Shown here piece after piece: positions 13,883-18,944 of a stretch of DNA of 18,944 nt. Under the pieces are notes generated by a model. The model had not been told where the DNA came from. It saw nothing but the letters and a program-made list of their open reading frames with translations, and searched no databases. Position 1 is the stretch's first letter. The number at the start of each line of letters is the position of its first letter. Where the stretch lies: positions 1 to 18,944 of the forward strand of contig DASVMX010000280.1 of the NCBI GenBank assembly GCA_036384215.1, given 5' to 3'. The position numbers were made by a program, and so were the translations under genes. The DNA comes from Paraktedonobacter sp036384215. Its GTDB lineage: Bacteria; Chloroflexota; Ktedonobacteria; Ktedonobacterales; Ktedonobacteraceae.

Positions 13883-16450
13883 CTAGAGGCGCGGATCGAC
13901 GGGTTCGCTTTCGAGGGCGAGGACGCTGAAGACGCATTCGTGAACGCGGCGCAGGGGTTCGCGATGGATGAAGCGTTCAAGTCCTTCGATGCCCAGAGCG
14001 AATTCGCGCGCGGCCAGGGAGCGTTTGGCGCCAACTCCGCGCACGCGCAGGCGCTCAAGGTTGGCGGACTCGGTGTACTCGGGTCCATAGATGATGCGCA
14101 GGTATTCCGGGCCGCGGCACTTGAGCGCGGGCTGGACAGGGCCACGTTGACCGCGTGCGATGAAGTCCAGCGGCTTGATGACCATGCCTTCGCCGCCGCG
14201 CCCGGTAAGTTCGCGCCACCAGTTGATGCCCGCTGCCACGCTGGCGGAATCGTTGACTTCGACCGGTTGGTAAGGCGTGGCCAGAAGCAGTTCGGAATCT
14301 TCCTGGCAGAAGGACGCAATGGTCTGCATGTGCCAGAGGTGCTGCTTATCGATATGGACTGTGCCCTCGGTGGCCAGGATGTGAAATGGCGCCAGCTTGA
14401 GGTCGGTGAGCGTATCGACCGGCCAGCAGTACTGGCGATAGGCCTGGACATACTGGCGAGCCATCTGCTCGCGCTGGCGATAGCGCCGCGCGATCTCTCC
14501 CATCTCCAGGCCGCGCTTCTCAGCCAGGGTCAGCAGATCTACCGCGCGCTCCAAAGCCGCACGCGAGGCCGCTCCGACCGCAGCGTATTGCTTGAGCAAC
14601 AGCGCCTGGGCTTTGACGGACCAGGGCATGAGTTCGCAGTCCAGGCAAACCCAGTCGGTCTGAAACTGCTCCCAGAAGTGGCTGGTCTCCAGGGCGCGGC
14701 TCAGGCGCTCTAAGAGGGCCCGCTCCAGGGCAAGGTCGTCAAAGAAGCGCCGCCCGGTGCGCGTGTAGCAGATCCCCTGGCCGTCTCCGACGACGCCGAA
14801 ACGACGCCGCGCGGTCTCTTCGTCGCGACACAGCACAACAACAGTGCGCGAACCCATGTGCTTTTCTTCGCAGACCACGCGTTCGACGCCCTCGCGGGCG
14901 TAATAGGCAAAAGCTTCCGCGGGATGCTCCAGCAGTCCTGGTTCGTTGCTGGTCTCTGAAGGCGACATGGTCGGCGGCAGATAGATCAACCACCTGGGAT
15001 TAGCGGCGAAGCGGCTCATGACCTCCAGGGCCGCTATCGCGTTCTCTTCGCGAATGGTGATCTTCGGCTGCAAACGCGTATCGACCAGGCGCTTGCCCAC
15101 GACATCCTGGAGATCGAGCAAATCGTCCTCGCGCTGCTGAGTGGTCAAACCATTGCTGGCAGCCTCAGGTGGATGTAAGGGTCGGGGCGATTCCCAGTAG
15201 GTCTGGTGCGCGGGCACCGCGAGGGTGGTACGCTCGGGATAGCGCAGGGCGGTGAGCTTCCCCCCGAAGACGCAGCCAGTGTCGATATTGACGGTGTGAT
15301 TGAGCCAGTCTGGCTCGAACACGGGCGTGTGACCATAGACCACCAGCGCCTTGCCGCGATACTCCGCCGCCCAGTTGTAGCGCACCGGCAGGCCAAATTC
15401 GTCGGTCTCGCCAGTTGTCTCGCCATAGATTGCGAATTCGCGCACAACCTTTGAGGTGCGCCCATGCATCTCCTCACGCAACCCGGCATGCGCCACCACC
15501 AGCTTACCGTCGTCCAGCACGTAATGGCGAACCATTTCTTCCAGAAAGACACGCACGCGCTCGCGGAAGGCCGGGCTCTCGGTTGCAAGCTGCGCCACGG
15601 TCTCGGCCAGGCCATGCTTGAGGGTGACCTCGCGTCCCTGCAACTGGCGCAACAGCTTGACATCGTGATTACCAGGCACGCACAGCGCCGCTCCGCCCGT
15701 GACCATGTCCATAACCAGGCGCAGAACCTCGGACACCGCGGGTCCGCGATCCACGAGGTCGCCCAGGAAGACAGCCTTGCGCCCCTCTGGCTGCTGCACA
15801 CGATACGCGGGCTCGTCGCCGTCCACGCGCTCAATGAGATAGCCCAGCCCGCTCAGCAGCTCGCACAGTTCAGCAAAACAGCCATGCACGTCGCCAATGA
15901 TATCGAACGGCCCATGCTCGTGCTTGCGGTTCACCCGCAACGGCTCGCGCGTAATCTCCACGGCCTCCACCTGCTCCGGCGAGTTCAATACATAGGTCTG
16001 GCTGAAGCCCTCGCGGCGCAACTGGCTGAGAGAACGCCGCATGGCCATGTGCTGGTGTCTGACCACGTGTGGACCAAACTGGCGATCCGGGCGCGCCTGG
16101 TTGCGTTCGTGGCAGAGCTTTTCCGGCAGGTTAAAGACCAGCGCCACCGCCAGGCAGTGCTGCCCACGCGCCAGCTTGAGCAGTTCCTTGCGGTCCTCCG
16201 GCTGCACATTCGTTGCGTCAATAACTGTCAATTTACCCGCGGCTAGCCGGCGCGCGGCGATAAAATGCAGCACAGCGAAGGCATCGTTGGTCGCGGCCTG
16301 GTCAGTTTCATCGTCAGAGACCAGTCCCCGGCAAAAATCCGAGGAGATGACCTCCGTGGTCTTAAAATGTCGGCTCCCAAAGCTCGACTTCCCCGAGCCA
16401 GAAGGGCCAACCAGCACAACCAGCGCCAGTTCAGGAAGAGTTATTTTCAT
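13883..16450 (-). CDS. pnkp: Pnkp: RNA-repair polynucleotide 5'-kinase / 2',3'-phosphatase / adenylyltransferase (ligase)
   Basis: An 855-residue three-module enzyme that heals and seals broken RNA ends. The N-terminal kinase has a P-loop, GPSGSGKSS (Lys21, Ser22). The central metallophosphatase shows DIIGDVHGC (Asp187, His189), GDLVDRGP, GNHD (Asn261-His262), VAHAG and YGHTP. The C-terminal nucleotidyltransferase has the ligase motif EEKHMGSR with adenylated Lys530, then LDCELMPW, EGMVIKP and ALKCRG. Size and residue positions agree closely with the characterised clostridial Pnkp (about 870 residues). By family knowledge, the ligase module needs Hen1 to seal, and Hen1 is encoded upstream. 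The gene starts 13 bp after the RlaP-like gene; its ribosome-binding site is weak, suggesting translational coupling. It is the last gene of the operon. Confidence 0.96.
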   Translation of the reverse strand: MKITLPELALVVLVGPSGSGKSSFGSRHFKTTEVISSDFCRGLVSDDETDQAATNDAFAVLHFIAARRLAAGKLTVIDATNVQPEDRKELLKLARGQHCLAVALVFNLPEKLCHERNQARPDRQFGPHVVRHQHMAMRRSLSQLRREGFSQTYVLNSPEQVEAVEITREPLRVNRKHEHGPFDIIGDVHGCFAELCELLSGLGYLIERVDGDEPAYRVQQPEGRKAVFLGDLVDRGPAVSEVLRLVMDMVTGGAALCVPGNHDVKLLRQLQGREVTLKHGLAETVAQLATESPAFRERVRVFLEEMVRHYVLDDGKLVVAHAGLREEMHGRTSKVVREFAIYGETTGETDEFGLPVRYNWAAEYRGKALVVYGHTPVFEPDWLNHTVNIDTGCVFGGKLTALRYPERTTLAVPAHQTYWESPRPLHPPEAASNGLTTQQREDDLLDLQDVVGKRLVDTRLQPKITIREENAIAALEVMSRFAANPRWLIYLPPTMSPSETSNEPGLLEHPAEAFAYYAREGVERVVCEEKHMGSRTVVVLCRDEETARRRFGVVGDGQGICYTRTGRRFFDDLALERALLERLSRALETSHFWEQFQTDWVCLDCELMPWSVKAQALLLKQYAAVGAASRAALERAVDLLTLAEKRGLEMGEIARRYRQREQMARQYVQAYRQYCWPVDTLTDLKLAPFHILATEGTVHIDKQHLWHMQTIASFCQEDSELLLATPYQPVEVNDSASVAAGINWWRELTGRGGEGMVIKPLDFIARGQRGPVQPALKCRGPEYLRIIYGPEYTESANLERLRVRGVGAKRSLAAREFALGIEGLERFIHREPLRRVHECVFSVLALESEPVDPRL

Positions 16451-16463
16451 ATTATTCTCTACT

Positions 16464-17222
16464 TCAAGCCGTGCGCAGGCGCAGGCGGATCAGCAGGTCG
16501 TTGAGTTCGGCGCCGGCTTGCTCGTCGGGATACTCGGGCAAAACGCTGCTCTCCAGCGAGCCTTCGAGTTCGACCAGCAGGCGCTTCGTCTCCGCGTCGT
16601 GGAAAGCCTGGTCAGCATCCCCCAGTAAACCGTGTTCGGCGCCGGCCTGCTTGCGCGCGATCAGTTCGGGCAGATAGGCCAGGCGCGCGTGTTCGTTGAG
16701 TTTGACCAGGTTGGGCTCAAGCTCGCCAGTGCGCATGAGGTGCAGGCCAGTTAAGATTACGCGATAGATATAGAGCAGCGGCTTGACACGATGAGGATGC
16801 TCTTTGTTATACAGCTTAATCTGGCTATTCGCGAAGCCCAGATAGTGATAGGCGTAATAGCGCGTCACACAGCGCATGGCAATGGCCTTCAGCTCCTCGT
16901 GCTCAGGCGTGGTAAAAATCACCAACGGCGAATAGATGCATTCCAGCACATTTCCATTCTTCCCCAGCAACAATTTAAAGAACTTGCGCACATCATGCGT
17001 CGCCAGGTCGATCTCCAACCCGTTATACATCTTGATAAAATCGATTGTCTCTTTCCCCTCGTGCAAACCAACTACCTCGCGCACCGGCAACACATGCACC
17101 CCGCGTAAATCGTAATCAGAATCGGGCGAGGAGAACCCGTAGAGGTGCGACCCACTCAAGGTAACAAACAACAGCGGATAACGCTGTTCATCAAGAACAG
17201 ATCGTAATCGAGCGTCTTGCAT
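16464..17222 (-). CDS. RlaP-like predicted nucleotidyltransferase of the RNA-repair operon
   Basis: A 252-residue protein with a DNA-polymerase-beta-type nucleotidyltransferase start: GSHLYGFSSPDSDYDLRGVHV (residues 24-44), where Asp36 and Asp38 should bind the metal. EIDLATHDV (Glu70, Asp72) supplies the likely third acid. A helical region follows (FFKLLLGKNGNVLECIYSP, then the YHYLGFANSQIKLY and KPLLYIYRVILTG blocks). This layout fits the RlaP family, described from genome neighbourhoods as linked to RNA ligases and repair enzymes. Its reaction is not established to my knowledge; adding nucleotides to damaged RNA 3' ends, such as tRNA ends, is a reasonable guess. AGAGG lies just before the ATG. 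It sits between Hen1 and Pnkp, 13 bp from the latter, which strongly implies a shared function. Confidence 0.85.
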   Translation of the reverse strand: MQDARLRSVLDEQRYPLLFVTLSGSHLYGFSSPDSDYDLRGVHVLPVREVVGLHEGKETIDFIKMYNGLEIDLATHDVRKFFKLLLGKNGNVLECIYSPLVIFTTPEHEELKAIAMRCVTRYYAYHYLGFANSQIKLYNKEHPHRVKPLLYIYRVILTGLHLMRTGELEPNLVKLNEHARLAYLPELIARKQAGAEHGLLGDADQAFHDAETKRLLVELEGSLESSVLPEYPDEQAGAELNDLLIRLRLRTA

Positions 17223-17313
17223 ATTTTTCCTCTATTCTATCCATTACAATAAGGAGATCATCAAAACCTGAAGTGCGCATTGAAAAAGGCAATCAGGAAA
17301 AACAGAATATCAT

Positions 17314-17342
17314 CGATAAATCTGGATATAACACGATAAATC
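17314..17342. repeat. Two direct CGATAAATC repeats, 20 bp apart, between hen1 and the RlaP-like gene
   Basis: Identical 9-mers lie at 17314-17322 and 17334-17342. The outer flanks (ATCGAT on both sides) also make the pair an imperfect inverted repeat. They fall in the 150-bp gap after hen1, 92-120 bases upstream of the next start codon. Two-turn spacing would suit a dimeric regulator, but this is AT-rich sequence and could be chance. Confidence 0.35.
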
Positions 17343-17372
17343 GATTCTCTATAGCAGAGGCAGTAGAAGGTG

Positions 17373-18791
17373 CTATACGCGTGAAAAGATGCCCATTTGT
17401 GAAGGCGCGCCTACGGACTCATCTTCTGGTCCCAGTGGTAGATAACGCACGGTATAGCCATGACGTTGCGCAACTTCGGTAGCCCAGTCTTGAAATTCCT
17501 GGCGTGTCCACTCGAAGCGGTGGTCATGATGACGCATGCTGCCGGCTGCCAGGGTCTCGAATTTGCTGTTGTATTCAGCGTTGGGTGTGGTCAGCACGAC
17601 CGTGGCAGGGCGGGCGAATTCGAAGAGCACGCGCTCGAAGGCGGCCAGGCGCGGCTGGTCCAGGTGTTCGATGACCTCTACTACCGCTGCGGCGTCAAAG
17701 CCCTCCAGGCGCTGGTCACGGTAGGTAAGCGAGCCATGTACCAGGCTGACGCGCTTCTTCTGCGCCGGGGCCAGGGAGTCCAGGTGCAAGCGTTTCTGGG
17801 CCAATTCCAAAGCGCGATACGAAACGTCCATGCCCAGGATCTGCTCAAAACGGCCATCGCGCAGGAGTTTTTTCAGCAGGCGCCCCTCGCCACAGCCCAG
17901 GTCCAGCACGCGTTTCGCGCCGCACGCGCGCAGGACTTCCACCACAGCCTCCAGACGCTGCTCGTGCAGGCTGGCGCGCTTCTCCGTTCCCTCCCCCTCG
18001 CTTATCTCAGGCGCGTCCTTCGTCCCGCCAGGCTCGATCTCAATATCTTCTTCCAGCGCCTCTTTTTCTTCGGCCAGCAGACGTGCCAGAGCCTCACGCG
18101 CCAGGTTGGGCTTGTGGCGCAGATACCTGTACGCGATCAACTCACGCTCGGGATGCGTCTCCAGCCAGCCTTTGCCGCGCCTCAGAAGCTTGTCCACCTC
18201 GTCATCGCCAATCCAGTAATGCTTCCCGTTGTCGAGCACAGGCATCATAACATATACATGTGTTAAGACATCAACCAGGCGGCAGGTCGCGCTGAGAGTC
18301 AACTCGTAGTAGCTGCTGGCCCCCCACGTAGGAAACTCCTCGTCCAGGGGGAGCGCGCGGATCGCGAGGGCGTAGCCCAGCGGCTCAAAGAGGCGCTTGA
18401 GCAGCGCTTCACCGCCGCGGCACTGCACCGCCAGGAGGGTCACGGTGAGCGGCAGCGGCGCCTGCGCGAGTTCCGGGCGCAGGTCACAGCGCCCCTGCAT
18501 GGCTGTGCGCAAGACCTCAGCCATAGCCACGCTCAAAAAGGACGAAGCCACGTAGGGACGGTCGTTCACATATTGCTCCAGGCTCGCCGCGCCACGAGGT
18601 CCGCGCACAAGCTTGACCGGGTCAACATCAAGCAACAGGGCCGCCGTACAACGCTCCTGGTTGGACTCCGGGTAAAAAAGATGAGCCGCGCCAAACGCAA
18701 GCGAAAACGTCTGTGGACGCTCAGGATGCTTATGCAACAGATACCCCAGATCGGTCGCGGGCTGATACGTCGTTGTGATAGTCAGCAACAT
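17373..18791 (-). CDS. hen1: Hen1: 3'-terminal RNA ribose 2'-O-methyltransferase of the Pnkp/Hen1 repair system
   Basis: A 472-residue bacterial Hen1. Residues 1 to about 240 form the N-terminal domain typical of bacterial Hen1 (MLLTITTTYQPATDLGYLLH at the start), known in the family to activate the Pnkp ligase. An acidic low-complexity linker (about 240-285) leads to the methyltransferase domain: the SAM loop VLDLGCGEG (Asp297 at its centre), the metal/ribose site EVIEH (Glu372, Glu375, His376), NAEYN, and RHHDHRFEW with a further histidine ligand, His422 or His424. The enzyme methylates the terminal 2'-OH before sealing, so a repaired RNA resists the same cut. GAGGA lies 8 bases before the ATG. 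It is the first gene of the operon, with a candidate promoter about 30 bp upstream. Confidence 0.96.
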   Translation of the reverse strand: MLLTITTTYQPATDLGYLLHKHPERPQTFSLAFGAAHLFYPESNQERCTAALLLDVDPVKLVRGPRGAASLEQYVNDRPYVASSFLSVAMAEVLRTAMQGRCDLRPELAQAPLPLTVTLLAVQCRGGEALLKRLFEPLGYALAIRALPLDEEFPTWGASSYYELTLSATCRLVDVLTHVYVMMPVLDNGKHYWIGDDEVDKLLRRGKGWLETHPERELIAYRYLRHKPNLAREALARLLAEEKEALEEDIEIEPGGTKDAPEISEGEGTEKRASLHEQRLEAVVEVLRACGAKRVLDLGCGEGRLLKKLLRDGRFEQILGMDVSYRALELAQKRLHLDSLAPAQKKRVSLVHGSLTYRDQRLEGFDAAAVVEVIEHLDQPRLAAFERVLFEFARPATVVLTTPNAEYNSKFETLAAGSMRHHDHRFEWTRQEFQDWATEVAQRHGYTVRYLPLGPEDESVGAPSQMGIFSRV

Positions 18792-18821
18792 GCCTTTTCC
18801 TCAACAAATTTCGGTAGACAA

Positions 18822-18850
18822 ATTGTAGCAGTAATCGCATCGACAAGCAA
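18822..18850 (-). promoter_or_regulatory. Candidate promoter of the hen1-rlaP-pnkp operon
   Basis: On the minus strand there is TTGCTT (18845-18850), a 17-bp spacer and TACAAT (18822-18827). The -10 matches 5 of 6 consensus bases and the -35 matches 3 of 6. The predicted start is near 18815, about 24 bases before hen1. A weak -35 could mean that an activator is needed. Confidence 0.4.
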
Positions 18851-18876
18851 GCGGAAAACAGGGGAAATTCTACCAC

Positions 18877-18899
18877 GAATCGGGTGCCCACGCCGATTC
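18877..18899. promoter_or_regulatory. Inverted repeat upstream of the hen1 promoter
   Basis: Perfect 7-bp arms, GAATCGG and CCGATTC, flank a 9-bp centre that itself contains GTG and CAC. It begins 26 bp upstream of the candidate -35, a typical position for an activator site. It could also be the terminator stem of a gene beyond the window, but no U-run is evident. Confidence 0.4.
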
Positions 18900-18944
18900 T
18901 CTCTGTTACCCGCTAGTATATGAAGCCCGGAGGGAGTCGGTGGC

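Noticed and set aside
13811..14713. Plus-strand frame of 300 codons antisense to pnkp
   Set aside because: It shadows the Pnkp ligase module and starts inside the shared terminator hairpin; no recognisable motif.
15464..16246. Plus-strand frame of 260 codons antisense to pnkp
   Set aside because: Antisense to the phosphatase and kinase modules of Pnkp; His/Gln/Ala-rich composition typical of a shadow frame.
17460..18266. Plus-strand frame of 268 codons antisense to hen1
   Set aside because: Antisense to conserved Hen1 motifs; no motif or start signal of its own.
18929..18944. Possible start of a rightward gene (GGAGG followed by GTG at 18940)
   Set aside because: Only two codons are inside the window, so nothing about it can be supported.
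1..18944. CRISPR arrays, rRNA and tRNA genes, complete insertion sequences
   Set aside because: I saw no regularly spaced repeats, no tRNA or rRNA signatures, and no complete transposase gene.

Overview
The window looks like a chromosome segment from a GC-rich bacterium with a heterotrophic lifestyle. It carries a secreted S53 (kumamolisin-type) protease lipoprotein, a LacI-controlled glycoside operon, an orphan P450, an F420/FMN-type oxidoreductase remnant, and a large-recombinase tail fused to a SANT/Myb-like segment. Together these suggest Chloroflexota, perhaps Ktedonobacteria. That assignment is inference from gene content; no marker gene is present.

Region 1 (1-1714) is a scarred, more AT-rich patch. 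A recombinase-like C-terminus runs in frame from the left edge directly into the coding sequence of an FMN/F420-binding split-barrel oxidoreductase that has lost its N-terminus. It is followed by a PfkB-type sugar kinase cut off after about 58 residues, and then by an intact small P-loop NTPase whose start overlaps the stop of the kinase fragment (ATGA). A near-perfect hairpin at 1668-1711 closes this side and also the convergent P450 gene (1715-2974, minus strand).

Region 2 (3137-10901) is a glycoside uptake and hydrolysis locus. On the minus strand, in transcription order, are a Tat/lipoprotein solute-binding protein, two MalF/MalG-type permeases and a GH31 alpha-glycosidase, ending in a strong terminator. 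A divergent LacI-family repressor sits upstream. The 670-bp intergenic region contains a good promoter for each direction, three sites sharing a CGTTTAC core, and two large dyads. One dyad is a 41-bp palindrome with an operator at its exact centre, at the predicted transcription start of the transport operon. No ATPase gene is present, so the transporter probably uses a shared one encoded elsewhere.

Region 3 (10905-13851) holds an alpha/beta hydrolase, tail-to-tail with lacI with only 3 bp between them, and a divergently transcribed secreted S53 protease, followed by a hairpin shared with the next convergent operon.

Region 4 (13883-18944) is an RNA-repair operon on the minus strand: Hen1 (3'-terminal RNA ribose 2'-O-methyltransferase), an RlaP-like nucleotidyltransferase, and the three-domain polynucleotide kinase-phosphatase-ligase Pnkp. 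By family knowledge, Pnkp/Hen1 repairs RNAs (such as tRNAs) cut by ribotoxins and marks the junction with a 2'-O-methyl group. The RlaP-like protein placed between them is the least understood member and is the most interesting biological lead in the window.
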